NCBI GenBank assembly: GCA_021775805.1
Contig: JAJFHD010000068.1
Coordinates: 44,409 to 108,408 of the forward strand
Reading direction: 5' to 3'
Source: Alphaproteobacteria bacterium
GTDB taxonomy: Bacteria > Pseudomonadota > Alphaproteobacteria > Rhizobiales > JAJFHC01
Length of the DNA: 64,000 bases
Below, one piece after another: positions 26,329-34,928 of the stretch (position 1 is its first letter; each line of letters begins with the position of its first letter). The translations under genes and the position numbers were made by a program. Below the pieces are notes generated by a model. It ran no database searches, was not told the DNA's origin, and saw only the letters and a program-made list of their open reading frames with translations.

Positions 26329-27390
26329 ATGGAGACGACCAAACAGGCCCCCAAAGGCAACCGGCTTGAAGGCCTCGATCTGGCCCGTTATGTGGCCTTT
26401 GTCGGCATGCTGATCGTCAACTTCAAGATCGCAATGGGGGCTGAAGGTGGCGATGGCTTGTTAAGCACATTGACCACAGCATTGGAAGGACGTGCCGCCG
26501 CGACTTTTGTGGTCTTGGCAGGTATTGGCTTAGGGCTGGCAAGTCTCAAAGGCCTGGATCAAACGATTTCCGTGACCATCAAACGCGCGCTGTTCCTGCT
26601 GGTGATCGGCCTGCTGAATATGACAATCTTTGATGCTGACATCCTGCATTACTATGCGTTCTATTTTCTCTTCGGTGTGCTGTTGCTGCCGCTTGGCTCT
26701 CGCGCTTTGTTCGGGGTTCTGGTCGGCCTCAACATCGCCTTTGCAATGATGATCCTGACGCTAAATTATGACGCGGGTTGGAACTGGGAGGACTACACCT
26801 ATGCTGGCTTCTGGACGCCCGTTGGTTTCGTGCGAAACCTGTTCTTCAACGGCTGGCACCCAGTCATCCCGTGGCTTGGGTTTCTGCTGTTCGGTATTAT
26901 TCTCAGTCGTATCTCGCTCGCAGAACACGCAACTCAATTGAAGCTGATCGCCGGGGGCGCGATTGCATTTGTCGTCGTAGAGGGATCGAGTGCTTTGCTC
27001 ATAGCTCAATTGGCACCGATTGCGCCGGAACTCGCGGAACTGGCGACAACAGAACCGGTGCCACCGATGCCACTTTATACACTCGCGGGCCTTGGGGCCG
27101 CGTGCGTCGTCGTTGGGGTCTGCTTGCTGATCTCGGATCGCCTGAAGGCTATGGGGGTTCTCCGCCTGCTGGTTCCTGCCGGGCGGCAAACCCTGACGCT
27201 CTATATTGCTCACATTTTGGTTGGCATGGGAACGCTCGAGGCACTTGGCATGCTTGGCGGGCAGACCGTCGCGCAAGCCGTAGGCGCGTCCCTTTTGTTT
27301 TGTTTCGCCGCCACCGTCTATGCACTGATCTGGGCGCGTTGGTTCAAGCGTGGGCCGATTGAGGCTATGATGCGAAAAATTGCAGGCTAG
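26329..27390 (+). CDS. DUF418-type multi-pass membrane protein
   Basis: The start is ATG 26329 or the adjacent GTG 26326; the product has 353 residues with about nine to ten transmembrane helices. The opening 'RLEGLDLARYVAFVGMLIVNF' is the family signature of DUF418/DUF1624 acyltransferase-like proteins (related to heparan-alpha-glucosaminide acetyltransferase), and the C-terminal 'LLVPAGRQTLTLYIAHIL' fits DUF418. Such proteins may move acyl groups across the membrane, but no activity is established for the family. It is the last gene of the operon. Confidence 0.82.
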   Translation: METTKQAPKGNRLEGLDLARYVAFVGMLIVNFKIAMGAEGGDGLLSTLTTALEGRAAATFVVLAGIGLGLASLKGLDQTISVTIKRALFLLVIGLLNMTIFDADILHYYAFYFLFGVLLLPLGSRALFGVLVGLNIAFAMMILTLNYDAGWNWEDYTYAGFWTPVGFVRNLFFNGWHPVIPWLGFLLFGIILSRISLAEHATQLKLIAGGAIAFVVVEGSSALLIAQLAPIAPELAELATTEPVPPMPLYTLAGLGAACVVVGVCLLISDRLKAMGVLRLLVPAGRQTLTLYIAHILVGMGTLEALGMLGGQTVAQAVGASLLFCFAATVYALIWARWFKRGPIEAMMRKIAG

Positions 27391-27546
27391 CTGTCAATAG
27401 CCGCGGTCCTTGTCAAAAGGAGAACCAGAACCGGACCTTGGCGCAAATGCAGCGAATGTCTAAAAAGTCCGCTGAGCCGACATTCGCGACGTCACGAACT
27501 CAAATCTAATTCGGGATATGAATCAAGTGGGCAGGAGGACTTGCCC

Positions 27547-28321
27547 ATTTCTGATTGCTATTGGCTGACCGAGCCTTAACTTGAGCGCATCAAACCATGC
27601 TTCCGGCAACCCCACCGAAGACCCCGTGTCGATGACAGGCGTGTCATAAGCGGAATCACCCGCGTCATCCGAAACGGTCTGAGATGGCGAGACGCACCCG
27701 AAATTCAGGGGCCGCACAAGACCTTGTGCAATCGCTTTGTCCGTTGGGCACGAAAGGGCGTTCTTGATCGCCTCTTTAGCGGCATGGCGGGTTGCGTCGA
27801 AGAGCCAGACATAGTCATGATCGACGCCACTCACCTGAAAGCTCACCGGACTGCTTGCAGTTTGGCAAAAAAGGGGCTGCTCCGCACTGCACTGGTCGAA
27901 CCAAGGGCGGCTTGAACTCCAAACTGCATGCACTGTGAGACAACCAAGGAAGGCCCTTGGTCCTATGCTCGAGTGAAGGCCAACTCTCCAATCATATTGG
28001 GGCAAAGCTGATCTATCCAGCGATGCCCGATGCTAAAGTCCTGATCGGCGACAAAGGCTATGACGGCGACGCGTTCCGAGATGCGCTGAATGCCCGCAAG
28101 ATCAAAGCCTGCAGCATCCCACCACGATCAAACCGGACGACACCAAGGAGTTACTCCAAAAGCTTGTACAAGCAACGTCACAAGGTGGAAAACGTGTTCG
28201 CAAAGCTCAAAGATTGGCGGCGCATCGCAACCAGATACGACCGCTGTGCTCATACATTCATGTCGGCAATCTGCATCGCAGCAGTTGTCATGTTTTGGAT
28301 CATTCAATGAGTCCTGACCCT
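27547..28321 (+). mobile_element. decayed IS5-family element (transposase pseudogene)
   Basis: The frame reads 'ISDCYWLTEP', stop TAA 27577-27579, then 'LERIKPCF..RVDDRRVISGITRVIRNGLRWRDAP..IVMIDATHLKAHRTA'. A frameshift near 27890 follows, then 'GGLNSKLHAL', stop TGA 27936-27938, and a last segment to 28310 with 'LIGDKGYDGDAF' and 'QRHKVENVFAKLKDWRRIATRYDRCAHTF'. These are the DDE motifs of IS5 transposases. The right end GAGTCCTGACCCT (28309-28321) resembles an IS5-type terminal repeat; no matching left end was found, so that end appears lost. The element is inactive. Confidence 0.88.
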
Positions 28322-29123
28322 AGGGGCTGTCCAGAGCGTTGCTGTGGCGAAAACCGTAAGAAGAGGACGTCAACGCATCATCTGTGCGGCTGTTGCGAAA
28401 GTAGACACTGATGTGATTTGCCAACGCGTCGGCACACGCCTTTGAGTTGCGTGCAAGGGCTGCATCGAGAATGGCTTTGTGCTCCTCGATGATGTGATTG
28501 CCGCGAAAGCCCTGGGTTTGAAATTCAAGGGTCACAACTTTCCGGAATTGATCGAAAAGTACCTTATGCAGTCTCTGATGCAATGCCGAGCCGCAGGCCG
28601 ACAACAATGCTGCGTGAAATTCCCAGTCGCATTGTCTCCACAGGTCGAAATGGATATCTCCATCACGGTGCATGGAGCGTTCAATGTGCGCCAACCGATG
28701 GTGGGCGGCAAAGAGGGTGCTTTCCCACTCGACACCGCCATGGACAATGGAATGATGCGCGCCATTGCTTTCCAAGAGTATCCTCAGGCGCGCGACTTCT
28801 TGCAGGTCGGTGGTTTCTATGGCGTCCTTGAGCAATGTCTCCCGCTCTTCCAATGGAAGCGAACGGGCCGCGCGGACTGTCTTGTCTTGTTCCAGGACAA
28901 CGGCGCCCACATTGATCCGGACTTCAATGAGACCCATGACTTCCATGGCCACGATGGCTTCTCGAATGGTTGCCCGGCTGACGTTCAACTGTCGGGCGAG
29001 TTGGTTTTCGGCAGGCAATCTATCGCCAGGCTGCAAGCTGTTATCAACGATCAGCTCCGCGATCCGGCGGGTCGTCGCAACATACAACCGTTCCTGGCGT
29101 TCAGTGTCTGGATTTTCGAGCAT
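28320..29123 (-). CDS. GntR/FadR-family regulator, C-terminus abutted by the IS
   Basis: The frame begins at GTG 29177, with ATGs at 29141 and 29123. ATG 29123 has GGCGAGG upstream and keeps the operator-like repeat outside the gene, giving about 267 residues. The HTH 'GDRLPAENQLARQLNVSRATIREAIVAMEVMGLIEVRINVGAVV' is followed by an FCD domain ('DLWRQCDWEFHAALLSACGS', 'IIEEHKAILDAALARNSKACADALANHI'). The TAG stop at 28320-28322 lies across the IS end, so the last residues may have been replaced. It is divergent from the TRAP transporter genes and probably represses them. Confidence 0.88.
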   Translation of the reverse strand: MLENPDTERQERLYVATTRRIAELIVDNSLQPGDRLPAENQLARQLNVSRATIREAIVAMEVMGLIEVRINVGAVVLEQDKTVRAARSLPLEERETLLKDAIETTDLQEVARLRILLESNGAHHSIVHGGVEWESTLFAAHHRLAHIERSMHRDGDIHFDLWRQCDWEFHAALLSACGSALHQRLHKVLFDQFRKVVTLEFQTQGFRGNHIIEEHKAILDAALARNSKACADALANHISVYFRNSRTDDALTSSSYGFRHSNALDSP

Positions 29124-29136
29124 CAGCCTCGCCTTC

Positions 29137-29152
29137 AACATTGCCTGACAAT
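29137..29152. promoter_or_regulatory. operator-like 16-mer, copy 1
   Basis: AACATTGCCTGACAAT, whose core ATTG-N5-CAAT is an imperfect palindrome, lies just upstream of the likely regulator start. It is matched exactly, inverted, at 29250-29265. Confidence 0.6.
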
Positions 29153-29249
29153 TGTAGGTCGCCCCGATGCTGATCACGGTGGTTCATTTTATGGGCCGAA
29201 TGTGGGCTACTGGTTGCTAACGATACAAAATATTTTGCTTGAACGCCAT

Positions 29250-29265
29250 ATTGTCAGGCAATGTT
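29250..29265. promoter_or_regulatory. operator-like 16-mer, copy 2
   Basis: ATTGTCAGGCAATGTT is the exact reverse complement of the copy at 29137-29152, 97 bases away. Two sites flanking the divergent promoter would let the FadR-type regulator control itself and the TRAP genes, possibly through a loop. Confidence 0.6.
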
Positions 29266-29447
29266 TGTTGCCACAATCAAGACAGCAACGTATCATTCAA
29301 TCTGGATGGGCGCGGTCTAGGCGGCGCTTTGCCCAACACGGTTGCATGTCAGTAGGCGTTTATCGCGTCTTTTCGTCTGGCATGGAACGGAGATAAATGC
29401 GAGGCCCGCCGCTCGGGACGGCCACGCAGTAACAAGGAAACGTCCAA

Positions 29448-30470
29448 ATGAAATTCAGAAACATTCTTGCCGGTGTTGCCGGTGCTGCCCTTCTGGCGGC
29501 AAGCTTCGGTCTTTCCGCCCAGGCACAGGAAACCAAGCTTCGTATTCAGACCCACTATGCCCCGGAAACCGTCTCCGGCAAGCTGGCGGCTCAGTATGTA
29601 GACGATATTCAGACCATGTCCGGTGGCGGCATCAAGGTGGAGATGTTCTACGCGTCTTCGGTCGTCAAGTCGGTTGAGACCTTCGATGCAGCGGCAACCG
29701 GCATCCTCGATTGCGACATGACAGGCGGTAGTTACCAGACCGGCAAGAACCCGGCCTTCCAGTTTGTCGGCGATATCATGGGCGGCTACGAGACGCCATA
29801 CCAGCAGCTTTCCTGGCTCTATTATGGCGGCGGTCTCGCTGCGGCCCAGAAGCTCTACAACAAGTTCGACATGGAGCTTATCGGCTGGTGGGTCTATGGC
29901 CAGGAATCCTTCGCGTCTTCAAGACCCATTGCAAGCACGGCGGATTTCAAGGACTGGAAGTTCCGTTCGCCTCCTGGAATGGAAACCAAGATCTTCGAAA
30001 AACTTGGCGCAAAACCGATCGTAATGGACTTCACGGAAATCTTCACGGCGCTTGAGTCGGGCATCATCGACGGTGCGGATGCATCCGGCCTCGCCAACAA
30101 TGTCGGTCTCGGTCTCTACGACATCGTGAAGTTCGCCAATTATCCCGGCTTCCATTCGATGCCGTCGGATCATCTCGCGTGCAACAAGGCAAAGTTCGAT
30201 GCCATGCCGGCAAACCATCAGCGCATCATGAAAGTCGCGATGGAAGCCCTCGCTCTGCGCACCGCCCTGACATTTGAGAAAAAGAATGCCGAAGCCGCTG
30301 CAGCGTTGCGTGCAAAAGGCGTGACCCTGTCTCAATGGGCTCCTGAAGAGCTTCAGAAGTTCCGTGATGCAGCACAGGCAACCTGGCCTGAGTTTGCGAC
30401 CACGCCGGAAGCCAAGGCCCTGGTTGAAGCGCATCTGACCTATCTGCGCCAACTCGGTCTGGCCAAATAA
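29448..30470 (+). CDS. dctP: TRAP transporter solute-binding protein (DctP family)
   Basis: The product has 340 residues, with a signal peptide cleaved after 'GLSAQAQ'. The mature protein shows DctP-family landmarks: 'KLRIQTHYAPETVSGKLAAQYVDDIQTMSGGGIKVEMFY', 'DFKDWKFRSPPGMETKIFEKLGAKPIVMDFTEIFTALESGIIDGADASG', in which the Arg of 'KFRSPP' normally salt-bridges the carboxylate of the ligand, and a C-terminal helix. It captures an organic acid in the periplasm. The SBP subtype with 'YYGGGLAAAQKLYNKF' belongs to the mannitol/chloroaromatic-like DctP6 group. The neighbouring idnO/idnD genes suggest an aldonate. A terminator hairpin follows it. Confidence 0.92.
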   Translation: MKFRNILAGVAGAALLAASFGLSAQAQETKLRIQTHYAPETVSGKLAAQYVDDIQTMSGGGIKVEMFYASSVVKSVETFDAAATGILDCDMTGGSYQTGKNPAFQFVGDIMGGYETPYQQLSWLYYGGGLAAAQKLYNKFDMELIGWWVYGQESFASSRPIASTADFKDWKFRSPPGMETKIFEKLGAKPIVMDFTEIFTALESGIIDGADASGLANNVGLGLYDIVKFANYPGFHSMPSDHLACNKAKFDAMPANHQRIMKVAMEALALRTALTFEKKNAEAAAALRAKGVTLSQWAPEELQKFRDAAQATWPEFATTPEAKALVEAHLTYLRQLGLAK

Positions 30471-30485
30471 CTCGAAAAACGGATT

Positions 30486-30514
30486 AGGCGGTTCCTCGTG
30501 GAACCGCCTTTTTT
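30486..30514 (+). terminator. strong hairpin between dctP and dctQ
   Basis: AGGCGGTTCC-TCGT-GGAACCGCCT followed by TTTTTT is an ideal intrinsic terminator. Placed between the binding-protein and permease genes, it probably limits read-through, so that the binding protein is made in excess. Confidence 0.85.
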
Positions 30515-30597
30515 GTCCCTCCGTCCGTCATTATCGGATATGATTCGGACTGACGATCGGACAGTGGCAAACATGCTTATCAGGGGAGCGGTTTTGC

Positions 30598-31395
30598 ATG
30601 GTGGAACATGAGCGCACAGGCCCGCTGGACCTGCTCACATGGTGTTTCAGCCGCATCGCCATGTGGGCGCCCTTCTTCATTGTCCTCATCATTCTGTACG
30701 AAGTGGTCATGCGCTACTTCTTTGCTGCGGCAACTCTCTGGGTCAATGAGATGTCGCTTTGGATCGCCGGTGGGATCTACCTCTCCGCCGGACTGTATTC
30801 CATGCAGCAACGCAGCCACATCCGAATATTCATCGTTTACGACATGGTGCCCCTGTGGATGCGGCGTCTGTTTGATGTGCTGTCTACGGTTTGTGTCTGT
30901 GTCTTCGCTTTTGCCGTTGTCTGGGGCGGGTTTGGCGAGGCCAGAGCCAAATTTCTGCGCTGGGAAACCTTTGGCACAGCCTTTGACCCACCCCTGCCGG
31001 CGACGATCAAACCGCTCATCCTGACAATGCTTTTGTTCCTTGCCCTGCAGGCCATGTCCAACCTCATTCGCGATTGGCCTTCGGTCGCCTGGGTCCGCAA
31101 ACTGTTCGATATCCTTGTTACTGTGCTGGTAATCGGCATTGCCCTTGCCGCAGTTTACAATCTATTCATCGTGCCGCCCGAAGGCCATGTGGTGCCGCTC
31201 AAATGGCAGATTGGCATCGGTGTGTTTTTGGCTGCCGCGGTTGCTCTCGTGGTTATCGGGCTTTTCCGGGATTTCAGCAAGACGCCGTCGCCGCATGTGG
31301 AACTGGATGAAATTGCCGAAGAAGCAGCCGTGTATAAGCAGGCGATTGCTCCCGACGAGATCTTGTCCGGAAATCCACCGAAGCCGGAAAAGTAA
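30598..31395 (+). CDS. dctQ: TRAP transporter small permease (DctQ)
   Basis: This 265-residue protein has four core transmembrane helices of the DctQ type ('MWAPFFIVLIILYEVVMRYFF', 'WVNEMSLWIAGGIYLSAGLYSM', and helices from about residue 85 and 140), with the family's 'W-N-E' motif in the second helix. It is longer than typical DctQ (about 160-200 residues): two further hydrophobic segments near 160-210 and a charged tail are extra. It pairs with DctM in the membrane. dctM follows after 12 bases. Confidence 0.9.
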   Translation: MVEHERTGPLDLLTWCFSRIAMWAPFFIVLIILYEVVMRYFFAAATLWVNEMSLWIAGGIYLSAGLYSMQQRSHIRIFIVYDMVPLWMRRLFDVLSTVCVCVFAFAVVWGGFGEARAKFLRWETFGTAFDPPLPATIKPLILTMLLFLALQAMSNLIRDWPSVAWVRKLFDILVTVLVIGIALAAVYNLFIVPPEGHVVPLKWQIGIGVFLAAAVALVVIGLFRDFSKTPSPHVELDEIAEEAAVYKQAIAPDEILSGNPPKPEK

Positions 31396-31407
31396 AGGGC
31401 GACCACA

Positions 31408-33036
31408 ATGGATATCGGAACCATCTCAATTATCCTGTTGTTCGGCATGCTCGCATTGCTGATGATCGGAATGCCGCTCGGCTTCGCCTCCGGTTTCCTG
31501 GCGGTCGTCGTCATGGTGCTCAAGTTCGAGCCAACGCTGATCACTGACCCGATGAGTTTCGGCTCAGGTATTCTGACCGGCAATTTCGGCAGCGGGCCGA
31601 TGAATATCCTGGCTCAACGACTCTACGGAATTACCACCAATTACGTGCTCATATCTGTGCCGTTGTTCATCTTCATGGCGACCTTGCTGGAACGCTCGGG
31701 AATTGCACGCGACATGTATTCGTCGCTCAGCAAGTGGATGTCGCGCACCCGCGGCGGCATTGCCGTTGTCACCGCCATCATGGCCATCGTGATGGCCGCC
31801 ATGTCGGGCATTATCGGCGGAGAGGTGGTGCTGCTTGGCCTGATCGCGCTGCCGCAGATGCTGCGCCTTGGATATAATCAGAACCTTGCCATCGGCACGA
31901 TCTGCGCTTCCGGTTCGCTCGGCACCATGATCCCACCCTCGATCGTTCTGATTTTCTACGGACTGATTACGGAAACCTCGATCCACGCGCTGTTCAAGGC
32001 GGCATTTCTGCCGGGCTTCATGCTTGCCGGCTGCTACATTATCTACATTCTTGTGCGCACCCGAATGAACCCGGAACTGGCACCGCTGCCCGACCCCACT
32101 CCCGATGACATGACCGGCCGGGACAAGGCACTTTACGGTTCAACGCTTCTGTTTTTGCTGGCTGGTGTCGGCGCCGCGCTCGTCGCGGGCCGGTGGTTCT
32201 ATCTGAAAGGCTTCAGTCAGTTCAATGCCAACATGATCGACGGCAACACCAAACTCATCGACAACGCAACGCTGTGGACCAGCCTGTCGATCACAGTTGC
32301 GTGCGCAATTTTCATATTCTTCGTCGTCGGCCTGAATGTCGCCAAAGAAGCCTGGGCCAATGGCAAGGGGATGGTGGCTCCAATGCTCGTCGTGTTCGTC
32401 GTGCTCGGCTCAATTTATGGTGGCATAACAGGCATCACGGAAGCTGCTGCGATGGGTTCACTCGCCGTGCTGTTTCTGATCTGGATACGCGGTGAATTCT
32501 CCCTCAACCTGCTTCGTGAAGCATCCATGCGAACATTCAAATCGACGGGTACGATCATTTGGGTGACCTTCGGTGCGACGGCACTTGCCGGCGCCTATAC
32601 AATCGCCGGCGGGCCCGCCTATGTTGCCAATCTGATTGTCGGTTATGACCTGCCCACCATGGGCGTCTTGCTGGTCATGATGGTGATTTTCCTGTTTCTG
32701 GGTGCCTTCATGGACTGGACCGGCATTGTGCTTCTGGTGATGCCTGTATTCCTGCCGATCGTCCTGAAACTGCCGATTGAAGAGCTTGGCCTGATTGGCG
32801 GTCTGGATTCCAGCTCGATGGTTCGCGTGTGGTTCGGCATTCTGTTCTGCGTCAACATGCAGGTCAGTTTTCTGTCGCCGCCGTTCGGGCCGGCGGCATT
32901 CTACCTGAAATCCGTCGCGCCGCCGCACATCACATTGCCTGATATCTTCCGCGGCTTCCTGCCGTTCATTGCCATGCAGCTGTTCATTCTTATGATCATC
33001 CTGCTGGCGCCGCAGATTACCACGGTGTTTTTGTAG
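31408..33036 (+). CDS. dctM: TRAP transporter large permease (DctM)
   Basis: A 542-residue protein with about 13-14 transmembrane helices. 'LLFGMLALLMIGMPLGFASGF', 'LISVPLFIFMATLLERSGIARDMY', 'GTICASGSLGTMIPPSIVLIFYGLITETS' and 'FLFLGAFMDWTGIVLLVMPVFLPIV' are DctM signatures. A roughly 90-residue loop between helices (about 225-310) makes it longer than the usual 430 residues, as in the DctM subfamily partnered with DctP6-type binding proteins. It is the sodium-coupled transport subunit. Confidence 0.93.
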   Translation: MDIGTISIILLFGMLALLMIGMPLGFASGFLAVVVMVLKFEPTLITDPMSFGSGILTGNFGSGPMNILAQRLYGITTNYVLISVPLFIFMATLLERSGIARDMYSSLSKWMSRTRGGIAVVTAIMAIVMAAMSGIIGGEVVLLGLIALPQMLRLGYNQNLAIGTICASGSLGTMIPPSIVLIFYGLITETSIHALFKAAFLPGFMLAGCYIIYILVRTRMNPELAPLPDPTPDDMTGRDKALYGSTLLFLLAGVGAALVAGRWFYLKGFSQFNANMIDGNTKLIDNATLWTSLSITVACAIFIFFVVGLNVAKEAWANGKGMVAPMLVVFVVLGSIYGGITGITEAAAMGSLAVLFLIWIRGEFSLNLLREASMRTFKSTGTIIWVTFGATALAGAYTIAGGPAYVANLIVGYDLPTMGVLLVMMVIFLFLGAFMDWTGIVLLVMPVFLPIVLKLPIEELGLIGGLDSSSMVRVWFGILFCVNMQVSFLSPPFGPAAFYLKSVAPPHITLPDIFRGFLPFIAMQLFILMIILLAPQITTVFL

Positions 33037-33209
33037 CCGGACGGCCAGCTGGAATGGGCCACTAAGCCCGCAACAATAAGAGCGATGCAGACGGCTTTGC
33101 TACGGTCCCTGAATTGCCGACGTGTGTGGAATGTTGTTTGACCGGGTTGTATTGTCGGGGAACGTTGAGGCTTGGTGAAAGGTCAATTGGTGACGGCAAG
33201 GACGCAACG

Positions 33210-34097
33210 ATGGAAGTCCTGACTTCAGCACAGTACGGGTTCTATCAGGAAAGCGGATTTCTGGTTTTGCCTGGCCATATTCCGGAAGCCACAATTGATC
33301 GCTGCGTCTGCGAGATTGAGAAATTCCGGCTTGAGGCCGCTGGCCTCGAACGTTCCAACGATCGGCTCGATCTGGAGGACAGTCATTCGCCCGATAAGCC
33401 GCGGCTCAGGCGGATCAAGCTGCCGCACGCCCTATCGGATGTGTTTGCGGACCTGATGCGTTCGGATGCGGTGCTGGCACCGGTCAGGGATCTGATCGGC
33501 CCGGACCTGAGGCTGCACACGTCCAAGCTTAATATGAAGTCGGCAGGGTATGGGTCGGCTGTGGAATGGCACCAGGATTGGGCCTTTTATCCGCACACCA
33601 ACGACCACATTCTGGCCGTCGGTATCGTGCTCAACGATGTGGGGCCGGACAACGGGCCCATGATGGTGTTCCCCGGTACACATAAGGCTGAGATATTCGA
33701 TCATCATAATAACGGCGTGTTTGCCGGCGCGATAGACCTGCAGTCGTGCGGGTTGAACCCCGACGATGCCGTGGCACTCACAGGTCCAAGGGGCACCATG
33801 TCCCTCCATCATGCCCGGACAGTCCATGGCTCGGACCTGAACAGGTCAGACACGGACAGGATGTTGCTGCTCTACGAGATCTCGGCAGCCGATGCCTTCC
33901 CCGTGGCCGGCGCCATGTCGAAATGGCCTTCCCTGGAGGAGTACGACAAGAAACTGCTCTGCGGGTCGGGGACGATCACGCCGAGGCTGGAGAACGTGCC
34001 GGTGCGCATTCCTCAACCGCAACCGGAATCGGCCGGGTCGATCTACGAAGTTCAGGCCAATGCCGGCAATGCGGCATTCGCTAAAGCGACGCGGTGA
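33210..34097 (+). CDS. phytanoyl-CoA dioxygenase (PhyH) family protein
   Basis: ATG 33210 is the sensible start; the frame opens at 33114. The 295-residue product shows the PhyH pattern 'YGFYQESGFLVLPGHIPEATIDRC', the metal site H-x-D in 'VEWHQDWAFYPHTNDH', 'NGPMMVFPGTHK' and the distal His in 'TMSLHHARTVHGSDLNRSDTDRMLLLYE' with an Arg for 2-oxoglutarate. It is an Fe(II)/2-oxoglutarate hydroxylase of unknown small-molecule substrate. Its end overlaps the convergent idnO-like gene by 17 bases. It lies within the sugar-acid locus, so the substrate may be related, but this is only position. Confidence 0.87.
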   Translation: MEVLTSAQYGFYQESGFLVLPGHIPEATIDRCVCEIEKFRLEAAGLERSNDRLDLEDSHSPDKPRLRRIKLPHALSDVFADLMRSDAVLAPVRDLIGPDLRLHTSKLNMKSAGYGSAVEWHQDWAFYPHTNDHILAVGIVLNDVGPDNGPMMVFPGTHKAEIFDHHNNGVFAGAIDLQSCGLNPDDAVALTGPRGTMSLHHARTVHGSDLNRSDTDRMLLLYEISAADAFPVAGAMSKWPSLEEYDKKLLCGSGTITPRLENVPVRIPQPQPESAGSIYEVQANAGNAAFAKATR

Positions 34098-34851
34098 TGC
34101 CGCCATCGACGTAGAGAATGTGACCGTTTACAAAACTCGATGCGTCGGAGGCCAGGAATATGGCGGCCCCGACCAGTTCCTCGACATCGCCCCAGCGCCC
34201 CGCCGGTGTGCGGTTCGCCAGCCAGCCGGAAAATTCCTCATCGGCGACCAGGGCGCTGGTGAGTTCGGTCTTGAAGTAACCGGGCGCCAGACCGTTGATC
34301 TGCAGCCCGTGACGCGCCCAGTCGGTGCACATGCCCTTGGTCAGGTTCGCGACCGCGCCCTTCGACGCCACATAGGGCGCGATGCCGGGGCGGGCGAGGG
34401 CGGTCTGCACGGAGCAGATGTTGATGATCTTGCCGCGCTTGCGTTCGATCATGTGGCGGGCGACGGCTTTGCCCACGTGAAAGACACTGTCGACATTGGT
34501 GCGCATGAGATTCTTCCAGGCGTCGTCAGGAAAATCTTCCAGCGGGGCGCGGTACTGCATGCCGGCATTGTTGATCAGCACATCGATGGGCCCTTCGTCG
34601 GCTTCGATGGCGTCAATCGCCGCTCTGGTGTCGGCCGCGACGGACGCATCGAACACCGCCTGTGCGACGTCCACCCCGCCGTCGGCAAGTTTGCCTGCGG
34701 CGGCCTTCAGTCTTTCCGCGTTTCGCCCGTTCACGACGATGCGCGCGCCGGCGGTGGCAAGTCCTTTGGCCAGAGCAAAACCGATACCCTGACTGGAGCC
34801 GGTAATCAGCACACGGCGGCCGGAAAGATCAAAAAGCGGATGTACATTCAT
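34081..34851 (-). CDS. idnO: gluconate 5-dehydrogenase-like SDR
   Basis: 256 residues of the classical short-chain dehydrogenase family: 'VLITGSSQGIGFALAKGLATAGARIVVNGRN', 'VLINNAGMQYRAPLEDF', catalytic Ser in 'INICSVQTALARPGIAPYVASKGAV' with the Tyr-x3-Lys, and 'INGLAPGYFKTELTSAL'. The 'F-D-L-S-G-R-x-x-L-I-T-G-S-S-Q-G-I-G' start and 'N-M-Q-Y-R-x-P-L-x-x-F' style loop are typical of IdnO, which interconverts 5-keto-D-gluconate and D-gluconate. The idnD-like gene is divergent, with starts 77 bp apart, supporting the pairing. Confidence 0.85.
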   Translation of the reverse strand: MNVHPLFDLSGRRVLITGSSQGIGFALAKGLATAGARIVVNGRNAERLKAAAGKLADGGVDVAQAVFDASVAADTRAAIDAIEADEGPIDVLINNAGMQYRAPLEDFPDDAWKNLMRTNVDSVFHVGKAVARHMIERKRGKIINICSVQTALARPGIAPYVASKGAVANLTKGMCTDWARHGLQINGLAPGYFKTELTSALVADEEFSGWLANRTPAGRWGDVEELVGAAIFLASDASSFVNGHILYVDGGITASL

Positions 34852-34928
34852 GAACGGAAGTCCTTAAGTGGCGGAAAATGACTATCAACCATTTTGACTG
34901 CCGCCCAGCAAGCCCGGAGAAACATGCA

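Noticed and set aside
28479..29396. Plus-strand 305-codon frame opposite the GntR regulator
   Set aside because: Antisense to a clear HTH/FCD protein and without any family motif.
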